64,000 nucleotides of DNA from Prado023 sp963798745 (GCA_963798745.1 CAWCUF010000002.1:124001-188000); one strand, 5' to 3'. Counted from the first letter of the stretch, positions 36,322-45,480 are shown. Numbers and translations are program-made. The notes: generated by a model from the sequence alone, not told the origin.

Positions 36322-36504
36322 TCACCTCATCATGTTCCAGACGGCGGCGGTCAGGATGCCCACGCACGCGCCGATGCCTATCGAGGCGGCGTTGCCGGTG
36401 AACGCGAAGACGACCACTCCGCCCATCGCCCCGTACACGATGGCTTGTCCGATGTCGACGGCCTTCCGCCGAGACCTATCCTCAGACTCCTGCCGCTTGC
36501 TCAC
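36322..36504 (-). CDS. Small two-helix membrane protein
   Basis: A 60-residue protein from GTG 36504 with a strong ribosome binding site (GGAGGGGAG). A charged start (MSKRQESEDRSRRKAVD) precedes two hydrophobic segments (IGQAIVYGAMGGVVVFAF and ASIGIGACVGILTAAVW). Typical of small actinobacterial membrane proteins of unknown role. Confidence 0.6.
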   Translation of the reverse strand: MSKRQESEDRSRRKAVDIGQAIVYGAMGGVVVFAFTGNAASIGIGACVGILTAAVWNMMR

Positions 36505-36635
36505 CTGTCTCCCCTCCGTCGCTCAGATCACCGGTGTCGAGTCGGCCGCGGCCACGGTCGGCTCCGGCTGCGGGCGTGTGCCTGCATCTGGCACTCCATC
36601 CGTGTGGTTCGGTCCCCTGTTGTGAAGGGCTGTGC

Positions 36636-38060
36636 CTACCTGGTGTCGGTGGGTGGCACCTGCGAGGTCCCGGCACCAGCCCCCAACGACTGCCCATCCG
36701 CGGTGTTCGGGGCCGGCTCGCTACCCCCGAGATCCAGGCGGAACGGCGGGTACTCGTCTCGCATCAGCCCGGCGTAGGTCGCGACCCGGTACACCCACCG
36801 GTTGAGTCCCATGAGCAGGTCGAACAGGCCGTGCGGGTAACGTCCCGTGAAGGCAAGCGCCACCCCTGCGATCAGGGCAAGGATGCCGATGAGACCGCCG
36901 CCGATCTTGAGCATCTGGTCACCGTCGCCGAATTCGGTCGTCCACCAGATCAGGCCGCTGGTGAAGAACCCGACGATGACGTACTGGGGAATGGCCAGCA
37001 GCCACCACTTGACCAGGACCAGTCCACGGGACAGCTCGGTTGGGTAGGCGACCTCGAGCGTTGCCGGGTAGTCGGTGGCGGCCAGGGTGAACGGTGGATA
37101 CTGGTCCGTGCCCAGAACGCTGAACGCGTAGAAGCCGACCCGCCAGTTCCAGCGCAGCACCCCGACGTTGAACTCGAAGACCGCTCGCGGGTAGCGCCCG
37201 GTGAACAGGATCGAGAAGAAGGCCACGACGCTCAGGAGCCCGAAGGCCACCCACAGCAACGCCAGCACGACCAGGTGCGGGATGGCCAGGAACCACTTGA
37301 CCAGCCACATCCACCGGGTCAACCCCGGATCGATCGCACCCTCGACCCAGACCGGATAGCGGCCCACCATCGCGGCTGAAGGTGTCCCCGCAGGCACGGC
37401 GGTGGGTGGACCGATCGCCCACACCAGCAGCGCCGCCGCAGCGGCTGCGCCGACCAGACCCAGGGCTAGCATGATCCCGCCGACCCATCCCAGGACACCG
37501 GTCCCGGCCCCGGCCGTCATCGCCACCTCGATTCCGGGGCCGGCGTCGGCGTTCATCACGACCACGGTCCAGGCCCCCGGCTCGATGGCCCAGGTCAGTG
37601 ACTGGGTGCCCGTTCCAGCGCTCGAGGCCACCCAGAAACCCTGGTCGGCCGGTGGCTCGACTGGGGCTCCACCGTCCACGGTGCGATAGGTGACATCGGT
37701 CGCGTCGTCGCCCAGGCGTGTCACCTCGGAGATGGCCACGTCGGCCAGGTACCGGTCCACCGCGTCCGAGGGTCCGATGCCCACGAACACCGCCGTGCCG
37801 GTCGCTGACGAGGCTTCGAGGCGGACGTCGGCCAGGTCCGTGGGCCACCAGTCACCCGGATGCGCCGCGAGGTCCACATCGGTCGACACCAGCGCATGGC
37901 CGGACGTGGCCAACGCGTAGGTCGGGCTGGTGTAGAAGCCGTCGGCGTCGCGCTGGGTGGCGTGCGCCCACAACAGGGCCGCACCGCCGAACAGCATTAC
38001 GACTGCCGTCAACCCCACGATCGCACCAACAAGTCCAGCGATGATCCTGCTCGGCTTCAT
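36636..38060 (-). CDS. DUF4389 domain membrane protein
   Basis: A 474-residue protein from ATG 38060 with AAGGGAG upstream. An N-terminal helix (IIAGLVGAIVGLTAVVMLFG) is followed by an outer domain of about 160 residues and further helices. Two DUF4389 units follow: the first has YPVWVEGAIDPGLTRWMWLV and ILFTGRYPRAVFEFNVGVLR; the second has ALAFTGRYPHGLFDLLMGLN and DEYPPFRLDLGG. DUF4389 proteins are actinobacterial membrane proteins of unknown function. The gene is divergent from a TetR regulator that may control it. Confidence 0.85.
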   Translation of the reverse strand: MKPSRIIAGLVGAIVGLTAVVMLFGGAALLWAHATQRDADGFYTSPTYALATSGHALVSTDVDLAAHPGDWWPTDLADVRLEASSATGTAVFVGIGPSDAVDRYLADVAISEVTRLGDDATDVTYRTVDGGAPVEPPADQGFWVASSAGTGTQSLTWAIEPGAWTVVVMNADAGPGIEVAMTAGAGTGVLGWVGGIMLALGLVGAAAAAALLVWAIGPPTAVPAGTPSAAMVGRYPVWVEGAIDPGLTRWMWLVKWFLAIPHLVVLALLWVAFGLLSVVAFFSILFTGRYPRAVFEFNVGVLRWNWRVGFYAFSVLGTDQYPPFTLAATDYPATLEVAYPTELSRGLVLVKWWLLAIPQYVIVGFFTSGLIWWTTEFGDGDQMLKIGGGLIGILALIAGVALAFTGRYPHGLFDLLMGLNRWVYRVATYAGLMRDEYPPFRLDLGGSEPAPNTADGQSLGAGAGTSQVPPTDTR

Positions 38061-38225
38061 CCCTTCGCTCCCTTCAGCGATGTGGCTGCCTCACCCGGCG
38101 CAGCGACCCCCACATACGCGAGGCAGGGGCCAGCCGCGAGGCGTGAAGCGACCGGTCGGCGAGGCGATCCGCCTCAACTCACCCACCCCGCCACCAAACA
38201 TGCGATACGCTCCGTTCCGTCTCTC

Positions 38226-38236
38226 GATACCGTATC
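38226..38236. promoter_or_regulatory. Candidate TetR operator
   Basis: GATAC-C-GTATC is a perfect palindrome between the DUF4389 gene and the tetR-like gene, with GCGATACGTCGC 13 bases further on. TetR-family operators often have this GATAC/GTATC form. Confidence 0.5.
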
Positions 38237-38293
38237 AAACGCCGAGGCGATACGTCGCGTCTCGGATAATTGCAGATGATGGAAGGTGTGTCG

Positions 38294-38917
38294 ATGGACG
38301 CAGAAGACCCCACGACTCTCCTGCCGCGGGCGATCGAACCGACCCGGCATGCGGCGGGGCGTCGCAACGTGAAGTCGCACCACGCCATCCTTGATGCCAC
38401 CCTGGAACTGGTCCACGAGGTCGGGTACGACCGCCTGTCGATCGAGGGCATCGCCGCCAGAGCCGGCGTCGGCAAGTCCACCGTCTACAGGTGGTGGAAC
38501 TCGAAGGGCGAGCTCGTCGTTGAAGCACTCGCTGAGGTGCTCACCGCACAACCTGTCCCCGACAGCGGCGACACCCGCCGGGACCTTACCGGCATCGTCG
38601 AGCAGGCGCTGAGCCTCTACAGCCAGGACACCGGCGCCCGCAGCATCATCGCGGGCCTCGTCAGTGACATGAACCACAATGCTGACCTCGCCGCCACACT
38701 CAGGGAACAGTTCATCGAGCCCCGCCGGGCGGGCAACCGAGCGGCCGTGACCCGCGCCATCGAACGTGGCGACCTTCCTGTCGACACCGACACCGAACTC
38801 CTGATCGACCGCCTTGTCGCGCCCATCGCCTACCGGGCCCTCATCACCGGCGCGCCGCTGGAGCCAGGCATCGCGACGGAACTGGTCGACTGCGTCCTCG
38901 GCGCCAGGGAGCAATGA
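38294..38917 (+). CDS. TetR/AcrR-family transcriptional regulator
   Basis: A 207-residue repressor from ATG 38294 with GGAAGG upstream. The N-terminal HTH is clear (ILDATLELVHEVGYDRLSIE, then GIAARAGVGKSTVYRWWNSK). The C-terminal ligand-binding half is of the TetR_C_11-like kind (FIEPRRAGNRAAVTRAIERG). It lies divergent from the DUF4389 gene with a GATACCGTATC palindrome between them, so autoregulation plus control of that gene is likely. The ligand is unknown. Confidence 0.85.
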   Translation: MDAEDPTTLLPRAIEPTRHAAGRRNVKSHHAILDATLELVHEVGYDRLSIEGIAARAGVGKSTVYRWWNSKGELVVEALAEVLTAQPVPDSGDTRRDLTGIVEQALSLYSQDTGARSIIAGLVSDMNHNADLAATLREQFIEPRRAGNRAAVTRAIERGDLPVDTDTELLIDRLVAPIAYRALITGAPLEPGIATELVDCVLGAREQ

Positions 38918-39038
38918 CTGCAACAGGTGAGGGCGTGGACCCGCTGAGGAGGTCGAACGCCGCGGGGCGGGCTCCGGTTGGGCTGGAGGTGGCCCGGGAG
39001 ATGATCCGTGCCGCGAAGGCGGGCCCACCCGGATTGAC

Positions 39039-39905
39039 TCAGCTCTCATCGGGCATGACCTCTGGTCTGAAGTCGGCGACGCCGAAGTAGGTGACGGTGA
39101 CGGCGCCGACTCCGGTCAGGAGAACGGCCAGCGCGATCAGATCGCCGACCACAGGTATCAGAGCCAGCAGTTGCAGGGCCGCCATGGCGGCGACCACTCC
39201 GAGTGCGGTCGACAGGTCCTGGCGGTGGACCGGTAGCCGGCCTCCGATCAGGGCGCCCCAGGCGATCAACCCGTATGCAACCGTCGCAGTGCCTGCGAGC
39301 AGTCCGACGAGGGCCACGGGCAAGAGGATGAGGGTGAACGCCATGAACACGAAGACCGAGAGGAACGTCAGGGTGAGCAGTGAACCGACCGTGAGGGTGA
39401 TGATCGGATGACCGCTGATCGCCGCGGCCACATTCTGTAGCGCTGACGGGCGTCTTCTGGTGAGTCGTCGACCAACCCAGGCCAGGCTGAGCGTGAGCAA
39501 CACGAGCCACGCAATCCCTACGATCGGATTCCCTCCGGCCGGGTTCGCATCGAGACCCGTCCGTCGCCCGATCTGCGCGTTGGCGGACACCTCCTGCGTT
39601 CCTGCGATGTGCTGCAGCTCGCCGGCGATTTCGGCTCCAGGCGCAACTGTGACGGTGCCTGCGAGTTGGATCACGTCGGTGTCGACGCGGCCCGCCACCA
39701 CCAACTCGCCGCCGATCACGTAGATGGGTCCTGACACCTGTTCCTCGGACGGGATCACGACTTGGGCATCTGCGACGACCAGCGCTCCGCGGTGCTCAGT
39801 GATCTGATGCTCTCCGGTGAGGACCAGCTCGACGGTCTCGACCTGGTGGCCTATCGATGCCATGAGCAGCGCAGCGATCAGCAGTGGGATGAGGGCCAGT
39901 TTCAT
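39039..39905 (-). CDS. Membrane protein with bactofilin-like (polymer-forming) domain
   Basis: A 288-residue protein from ATG 39905, overlapping the MFS stop codon by four bases. A signal-like helix (MKLALIPLLIAALLMASIG) is followed by a right-handed-helix type repeat region: GALVVADAQVVIPSEEQVSG, GELVVAGRVDTDVIQLAGTV and EIAGELQHIAG. This matches the bactofilin/polymer-forming domain. Three to four membrane helices follow (for example IVGIAWLVLLTLSLAWVGRR). Related proteins occur widely in bacteria and archaea without known activity. Confidence 0.75.
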   Translation of the reverse strand: MKLALIPLLIAALLMASIGHQVETVELVLTGEHQITEHRGALVVADAQVVIPSEEQVSGPIYVIGGELVVAGRVDTDVIQLAGTVTVAPGAEIAGELQHIAGTQEVSANAQIGRRTGLDANPAGGNPIVGIAWLVLLTLSLAWVGRRLTRRRPSALQNVAAAISGHPIITLTVGSLLTLTFLSVFVFMAFTLILLPVALVGLLAGTATVAYGLIAWGALIGGRLPVHRQDLSTALGVVAAMAALQLLALIPVVGDLIALAVLLTGVGAVTVTYFGVADFRPEVMPDES

Positions 39906-41227
39906 GGTGACTCCGGGTTTGCGGCCAGAGTTCGCATCCGGCGAATGTAGAGGACCAGCGGGTAGGCGACGGCCAGCAGAAGCGCGAGAGCGTTGACGTA
40001 CCGGAGATGATCCAGCAGTGACAACCCGCTGCTGATGGAATAGAGGGCCAGTGAGGTGCTGAGGAACGACGCCAGCCAGCCGGCGATCCCGACGCCGAGT
40101 GCGGTGTTGGTGCCGATCGTGGCTGGCGTGGACAGGTCGGGCCAGAGCGCGAAGTTGAGGGTGGTGTAGAAGCTGACGGCAAGAACGTAGAACAGCGGCA
40201 GCGCAAGTGGGGGGTCCATACCCGCGGGGGCGGTGCCCAGGTGGGAGGTGTAGAGCAGGTGGGTGAAGGCGAACAGCCCGAACACCCACACCAACAACCA
40301 CCGCCGCCCGAAGCTGGTGTAGAGCACCCCGGCCATTGCCGCACCGACCACGTGGGTGGCCGCGATGAACAGCCGAGTTCCGATCTGCGGTGACTGCCAC
40401 GAGGTGGAGATGTAGGCCGGGGTGTCGATGATGCGAAGAAACCCCAGGCTGTCGATGAAGAAGACGAAGAACATGACCATCACCAACATCCAGAACGTGA
40501 TACTGGCCGTGGCGATCGGCGTCGGCCGACAGAACCGGCCGACTCCGAAGCGTTCGTGCTGGCGTGCCAACTCATCGATGAAGGCGAACCTCCGGAACGA
40601 GATCACACCCAGCACAGCGGCCGCCGGGATCATCACCAGGGTCATCAGCGGCGCGAACTCCTCCATCCGCCACTGCAGCGGGTACAGCGCCGCTGCGGAG
40701 AAGGCAAGGCCGGTCACCAGAGCGGCGACGCAGCCGCGATGGCGAATCGGGATGAAGTCGATCATGAAGCTGAAAGTGACCGGGATGCCGGCGCCGATTC
40801 CCACGGCTGAAGCCAGAACCCACAGACCGAACTGTCGAGGTGTCGCCACCGCGGGGGCCACCATCGTCAGGACAGTCTGCGAGGCGACCACGACGAACAG
40901 GATCCGGAACTTCACCCGAAGGTCGGAACTCCATCCGCGCTTGTCCATGACCCGACCAGTGACCAACGCAACAACGAACGCCACCAAGGCCAGCGCAGCC
41001 ATCACCGCCGAGACCTGGCCGTTCGGCATCCCGACCAGCCGAGTGCCCAAGTCGATCAGGCCGAGCTGAACGAAGGTCAGGTTGTAGTAGTAGCCAGCGG
41101 ACAGCACCGCCACATAGATCACATAGCCCAGGGCCGGCACCCCGACGGAGAACCTGCCCCGTCCCAAGGAGCCAGCCGCCTTAGCCACGCCGCTGCCCAC
41201 AGGAGAACCACCACCACCGCGTGTCAT
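39902..41227 (-). CDS. Major facilitator superfamily transporter
   Basis: A 441-residue protein from ATG 41227, whose ATG overlaps the stop of the CPBP gene (ATGA). Twelve hydrophobic segments can be counted. The inter-domain loop and the RGCVAALVTGLAFSAAALYP region after helix 4 are MFS-like. The cargo is unknown. Overlap with both neighbouring genes shows it belongs to one translation unit with the CPBP protein and the bactofilin-like protein. Confidence 0.8.
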   Translation of the reverse strand: MTRGGGGSPVGSGVAKAAGSLGRGRFSVGVPALGYVIYVAVLSAGYYYNLTFVQLGLIDLGTRLVGMPNGQVSAVMAALALVAFVVALVTGRVMDKRGWSSDLRVKFRILFVVVASQTVLTMVAPAVATPRQFGLWVLASAVGIGAGIPVTFSFMIDFIPIRHRGCVAALVTGLAFSAAALYPLQWRMEEFAPLMTLVMIPAAAVLGVISFRRFAFIDELARQHERFGVGRFCRPTPIATASITFWMLVMVMFFVFFIDSLGFLRIIDTPAYISTSWQSPQIGTRLFIAATHVVGAAMAGVLYTSFGRRWLLVWVFGLFAFTHLLYTSHLGTAPAGMDPPLALPLFYVLAVSFYTTLNFALWPDLSTPATIGTNTALGVGIAGWLASFLSTSLALYSISSGLSLLDHLRYVNALALLLAVAYPLVLYIRRMRTLAANPESP

Positions 41228-42063
41228 TCCGGCCGCCCTGCGCACGGCGAGTCGAAGCCGAGTCGGCCGCGGGTCACCCAGATCAGGGTTGCTGCGATCA
41301 CGACTGCGATGACCAGCGCGATCCATAGAGGAGTCTGGGAACCCGCGGTGTCGGGGAGGATCGGCAGCAGACCCACGCTGGTGTTGAACGCGGCGTGGAA
41401 GGCGATGACCAACGGAAGGCTCTCGGTTCGGTTCCACAGCCAGGTGTAGATGACTGAGGTGGTGATGATCTGGATTCCGAAAGTGGCGGCGGGTACGGAC
41501 TGCTGCACCGTTTCGTCGATGGCGAACAGGGGCGCATGCCACAGCCCCCAGGCCAACCCGACGACCAGCGCGGCGGTCGCCGGGTTGTGGTCGTGCTGCA
41601 GTCGTGGCAGGGCGTAGCCGCGCCATCCGGCCTCCTCGCCCAGCGGACCTCCGAAGACGGTGACGTATGCGAATGCCGGGACGATGAGGTAGAGGCGGGC
41701 CGGGTCCTGCCATCCGACGACTGGGTGGCCGGCCAGGGTCGACAGTGTGATCGCCGTGAGGATGATCGCGGCGGGGCCGACGACGGCCACGATCCACATG
41801 TGCCAGGGGAGTCGCCAGCGTGCTCGTGTCGCGAGCTCCTTGCGCGTTGCGGCCCATCCGCAGCGCTCGGTCGAGAGGATCACGGCTGCGGCGCTGGGAC
41901 CGAACGCGCCGGCGACCAGAAGCACCCCGCGGATGGGGTCGGGAACGGGCAGAAGGATCAGTGGTACCCATGCCAGCCAACTCAGGGCGAAGGTGAGCGC
42001 GAAGAAGGTTGTCACCTCCCGGCCGATCCTGCGTCGTGTCCCTGTGGCGTCGGTGGTCGACAC
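41224..42063 (-). CDS. CPBP-family intramembrane metalloprotease (CAAX/Abi)
   Basis: A 279-residue membrane protein with the CPBP catalytic motifs EEAGWRGY (about residue 160), GLWHAP about 30 residues later and a late FHAAFN. These Glu and His residues bind the metal and activate water in Rce1/CAAX-type proteases. In bacteria such proteins mature peptides or confer bacteriocin immunity. Start: GTG 42063, next to the stop of the zinc-ribbon gene; a longer form from 42123 would overlap that gene. No peptide substrate gene is seen. Confidence 0.8.
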   Translation of the reverse strand: MSTTDATGTRRRIGREVTTFFALTFALSWLAWVPLILLPVPDPIRGVLLVAGAFGPSAAAVILSTERCGWAATRKELATRARWRLPWHMWIVAVVGPAAIILTAITLSTLAGHPVVGWQDPARLYLIVPAFAYVTVFGGPLGEEAGWRGYALPRLQHDHNPATAALVVGLAWGLWHAPLFAIDETVQQSVPAATFGIQIITTSVIYTWLWNRTESLPLVIAFHAAFNTSVGLLPILPDTAGSQTPLWIALVIAVVIAATLIWVTRGRLGFDSPCAGRPE

Positions 42064-42071
42064 GGCCTGGA

Positions 42072-42296
42072 TCAGCCCATCCAGAAGCCCTTGCGGTGCG
42101 AGACACCCAGGGTCTTGTTGCACGAGGGGCAGGCGTAGATGTATCGCTTGCCGAACCGCGAGGCGGGCGTACCGGTTGGGCTCAGCTGCCGGGCGCGGAC
42201 AGAGGTGAGGAAGGTGTCACAGTGGGGGCACTCGGGCACCAGGTCGGGGTCCTCGACGACCGTGACGTTGGTGACTTGTGGACGCTGGCTCGTCAT
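42072..42296 (-). CDS. Small zinc-ribbon protein
   Basis: A 74-residue protein from ATG 42296, with AGGAAGG 9 bases upstream. Two CxxC knuckles (PECPHCDTF and YACPSCNKTL) form a zinc ribbon, followed by GVSHRKGFWMG. It is the first gene of the unit with the CPBP protease, MFS and bactofilin-like genes. It may be a regulator or adaptor; no enzyme domain is present. Confidence 0.65.
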   Translation of the reverse strand: MTSQRPQVTNVTVVEDPDLVPECPHCDTFLTSVRARQLSPTGTPASRFGKRYIYACPSCNKTLGVSHRKGFWMG

Positions 42297-42329
42297 GTGC
42301 ATGTACCTTCCTGTGGTTACTGCGGGTTG

Positions 42330-42790
42330 CTGGTCGGGGGAAGCGAGCGCCCGTGATCCGGTAGCGGAAGAACTCCCCCTCGGGTTGGCGGTCGGTGCCC
42401 CACCACCAGCCGACCCGACCGGCCGTGGCGATGCGGATGCCCCCGAAATCGGTGCTCGGAAGTCCAGTGATTCGCGTCCCATGCAGTAGCTGTCGCCGCC
42501 CTTGAAGATGAGTGGCGGGCGGCCTGCCGTGGCCTGCCAGACGAACCCGGATCCGGCCCGCAGAACCTGCCGTGCCCAGAAGGGACCCACTTCTTCAACC
42601 TGATCTCGCCCTGCATCTCCAAGATGACGGTTGGGGTCAACTCGACACCTGGTGGCAGGGCGTGGCCGAGCATTCGCCGCGCCGGCAGTGGCAACTCGGT
42701 GAGGTCCTCGGGATCGAACACACCAGCCGACGGGGTGGGAATCGACAGGTCCTTCCACGCTGCCGCCGGATCAAGGGTCGCCGGCTTCAT
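42330..42790 (-). pseudogene. DUF6544-family gene, frameshifted and truncated
   Basis: From ATG 42790 the frame gives LPLPARRMLGHALPPGVELT and VILEMQGEIRLKKWVPSG, then jumps frame near 42600 to LRAGSGFVWQATAGRPPLIF and GGDSYCMGRESLDFRAPI. Both match the start of DUF6544/DUF6920 proteins (about 250 residues). The C-terminal third is missing. Its ATG overlaps the stop of the upstream membrane gene, so the two were co-translated. Confidence 0.55.
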
Positions 42791-43224
42791 GGCTGTCGTC
42801 CTGCGTGGCTGGGTCGCGCTGATGCCGGCGACCGAGGCGTTGCGAACCGCGGACGCGTCACACCAATCGCAACCAGGATGACGCCGCTGAACAGCGCCCC
42901 GATCCACGCATCCTCCCACCAGACAACAGTGGGAACCAGCGAAATCCCGGCAGCGGCACCAGCTAGGGGAAGTGCCCACGACGTGCGCAGGGCGACGCCG
43001 ACGCCGGCGATCATGAACCCCACCATGGCCACCAGCCACAAGATGCCGAAGGCCAGGATCGCCGGGTGTCCGCTGTCGAGGCCGTCGATGATCATACTGG
43101 GCCCGCCCAGCCCCTCGACCTCGCCCAGATCGAACGCCCAGATGAACCCCAGGGCGTGGATCGCTCCGTGGGCCACGAGGAGCACCGCCAACGGCCACCT
43201 CACGTAGTCGGGTACGTTCATCAT
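42787..43224 (-). CDS. Membrane protein of unknown function
   Basis: A 145-residue protein from ATG 43224 with GGAGAGG upstream. About four helices: WPLAVLLVAHGAIHALGFIW, FGILWLVAMVGFMIAGVGVA, ALPLAGAAAGISLVP and ALFSGVILVAIGVTR. The first helix contains the HGxIH pattern seen in small actinobacterial ABC-transporter-associated membrane proteins. It lies between an ABC exporter and the broken DUF6544 gene in one transcription direction. Confidence 0.65.
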   Translation of the reverse strand: MMNVPDYVRWPLAVLLVAHGAIHALGFIWAFDLGEVEGLGGPSMIIDGLDSGHPAILAFGILWLVAMVGFMIAGVGVALRTSWALPLAGAAAGISLVPTVVWWEDAWIGALFSGVILVAIGVTRPRFATPRSPASARPSHAGRQP

Positions 43225-43304
43225 TCCTGCGCCTCTCCGGTCTGGCCGAGCAGCTCGCCTGGCTCCCCTGCTGACGTCGTCATCGGGATGGGTCCCTTGC
43301 GCAC

Positions 43305-44129
43305 CTAGGCATCCCGCTTCTTCAGCAGGACCCCCGCAAGCACGAGGATGACCGTGACGTAGCCCATGAACACGCCGAAGCCCATCCACGGCGCGAGGGC
43401 CTGGGGTGCATCGGAGATCGTGCTGGTGACCTCGGGGGCGGCGATCCGCTCTCCCGCGGCCGAGGGCAGGTAGGGGTAGGTCCTGGTGAACCAGTCCGAG
43501 GTCATCATCAACAGCTGCCACAGGGTGGAGAGCATGAGCAGCACGCCGAGCGCCAGCGCGATCGCGCCGGCAGTGTGCCTGATCAGTGTCCCGAGACCGA
43601 GGCCGAGCAGCCCCACGCCGGCCAGATACAGCCCACTGCCCCAGAAGACCCGCTGCACCTGCGGGTCGGACAGACTCGCCGCACCGTCCGCCCCGAGAAT
43701 CGGGTAGCTCACGACGTACGACAACGCCACCCCGACCACGCCGAGCAGGAAGCCAAGCCCGGCGACGAGCAGGGCCTTCGCGGCGAGCGCGGGAAGGCGG
43801 GTCGGCACCACGGCCAGAGTGGAGCGGATCATACCGGTCGTGTACTCGCCAGTGATCGTCAGGACCCCGAGGACGGCCACGACGACCTGGGCGAAGCTGT
43901 ATCCCATGCCGATGGCCATGTGACCGTCGAGTTGTTCATCCACCCTCGAAGCCACGCCCAACATGACTGCGATGAGGACCATCGCCATCAGGGTGGCGAG
44001 CACCGTCCAATAGGTGGAGCGCAAGCTCCACATCTTGACCCATTCGGAGTGCAGGACTCGGGGGAAGGTGACCGGTCGCACGTCCACATGCCGGCTGCGC
44101 GCGGGGTGGTCGGCCGTAGTCGTGGTCAT
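43305..44129 (-). CDS. ABC-2 type exporter permease
   Basis: A 274-residue six-helix permease. A cytoplasmic start (ARSRHVDVRPVTFPRVLHSE) leads to WVKMWSLRSTYWTVLATLMA. Further helices include QVVVAVLGVLTITGEYTTGM followed by IRSTLAVVPTRLP, the typical ABC-2 ITGEY..G.IRSTL pattern. It starts at ATG 44129, four bases inside the ATPase gene. It forms the membrane half of an exporter. Confidence 0.85.
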   Translation of the reverse strand: MTTTTADHPARSRHVDVRPVTFPRVLHSEWVKMWSLRSTYWTVLATLMAMVLIAVMLGVASRVDEQLDGHMAIGMGYSFAQVVVAVLGVLTITGEYTTGMIRSTLAVVPTRLPALAAKALLVAGLGFLLGVVGVALSYVVSYPILGADGAASLSDPQVQRVFWGSGLYLAGVGLLGLGLGTLIRHTAGAIALALGVLLMLSTLWQLLMMTSDWFTRTYPYLPSAAGERIAAPEVTSTISDAPQALAPWMGFGVFMGYVTVILVLAGVLLKKRDA

Positions 44130-45052
44130 CGGGTCGCCTCCTGGGTCATCGTCTCGGACCGGTATTCCACGTCGTCTCGGGTCAAGGCGAGGTAGGCGTC
44201 CTCCAGGGAGGCCCTGAGCGGGATCAGCTCATGCAACGTCAGTCCGCGATCGGCTGCCAGGCCACCGATCTGTGCGCTAGTCATGTTCGCGACCTCCAAT
44301 TCGCCCCTGCGGACGGTGGTGAGGGTGGCGCCTCGGGCGGTGAGCAGCTCGGCAAGCTCCCCGGAGTTGGGGGTGACCACCCGGACTGTGGCTCGGGTGG
44401 CGCTCGTGATGACCTCATCGATGGGTCCCTCGGTGATGATCCGGCCTCGACCGATGACCAGCAGGTGGTCGGCGGTCTGGGCCATCTCGCTCATCAGATG
44501 GGAGGAGATGAAGACCGTGCGTCCTTCGCCCGCCAGGTGTCGGACCATGGTGCGGACCCATTTCACGCCCTCCGGGTCCAGGCCGTTGACCGGCTCGTCG
44601 AGGATGACCGTGTGCGGGTCGCCCAGTAGCGCCGCGGCGATCCCGAGCCGCTGGCCCATGCCCAGGGAGAACCCGCCGACCCGCTTGTCCGCCACCGTGT
44701 CCAGGCCCGTCATCTCGATGACCTCGCGCACCCGACGGCTCGCGATGGCGTGGGTGGCGGCCATGGCACGCAGGTGCTGATACGCGCTCCGACCGGGGTG
44801 CACGGCTCCCGCGTCGAGCAGGACCCCGACCTCCCGCAGCGGTGCGTCGTGGGAGGCGTACGGCATCCCGTTGACCGTGACCGTGCCGGCCGTGGGCCGG
44901 TCCAGCCCGACGATCATCCGCATCGTGGTCGACTTCCCGGCTCCGTTCGGGCCGAGGAAGCCCGTCACCCTTCCCGGCATCACCTCGAACGAGACTCCGT
45001 CCACGGCCTTCTTGTCCCCGTACCGCTTGGTGAGGTCACGAGCCTTGATCAT
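44126..45052 (-). CDS. ABC transporter ATP-binding protein
   Basis: A 308-residue ATPase from ATG 45052 with AAGGGA upstream. Walker A is FLGPNGAGKSTTMR, the signature is FSLGMGQRLGIA (a variant of LSGGQ, common in this subfamily), and Walker B is VILDEPVNGLDPEG. The C-terminal TTVRRGELEVANMTSAQIGG part is typical of the antibiotic/bacitracin exporter (BcrA-like) group. With the overlapping permease gene it forms an export system. Confidence 0.88.
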   Translation of the reverse strand: MIKARDLTKRYGDKKAVDGVSFEVMPGRVTGFLGPNGAGKSTTMRMIVGLDRPTAGTVTVNGMPYASHDAPLREVGVLLDAGAVHPGRSAYQHLRAMAATHAIASRRVREVIEMTGLDTVADKRVGGFSLGMGQRLGIAAALLGDPHTVILDEPVNGLDPEGVKWVRTMVRHLAGEGRTVFISSHLMSEMAQTADHLLVIGRGRIITEGPIDEVITSATRATVRVVTPNSGELAELLTARGATLTTVRRGELEVANMTSAQIGGLAADRGLTLHELIPLRASLEDAYLALTRDDVEYRSETMTQEATR

Positions 45053-45480
45053 CAATGTCCCTTCCCGGTGACAGTGCACCGCCTCTCGGTCGGCAATCTC
45101 GCCCCCAGGCCTCCATGGGCCTGGGCCACTGCGTGGCTCGGCGGCTGCTGCGTCGGCGCGGATCGCACGCAGGGCTCACGGTTGTCCCCCCTGTGGCCTC
45201 CCCGGCCGACCAGAACCCGACGAGTCCCCCTACCGAGCAGCGATCCCTTGGCGTTACCTAGCCCTGACGCGTGGCAGCACTCGTCCGGTTGATCGCCATG
45301 GCCCTCACCTCCCTTCGCGACCAAGAGCGGCTGCCATTGACCATCCTTCTTGGGCGCCTGACTCGCGTGAAGAGACCGAAGCCCCTCCGAGAAGAACCCA
45401 CGACCCGGCCGGCCTGGGACGTTCGCCCCGTTGCGCCTGATGACAACGTGCTCGCCTGACGGCGGCGCGCGCCTCGCTTG
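45053..45480. other. Gene-free stretch with a hairpin
   Basis: About 430 bases upstream of the ABC operon. CCCAGGCC (45104-45111) and GGCCTGGG (45118-45125) form a perfect 8-bp hairpin about 50 bases before the ATPase start. No gene is supported. Confidence 0.4.

Noticed and set aside
41228..42106. 5' extension of the MFS frame
   Set aside because: The extension is Arg/Pro-rich, out of phase with the CPBP gene that has its own catalytic motifs; the MFS start at 41227 fits the overlap.
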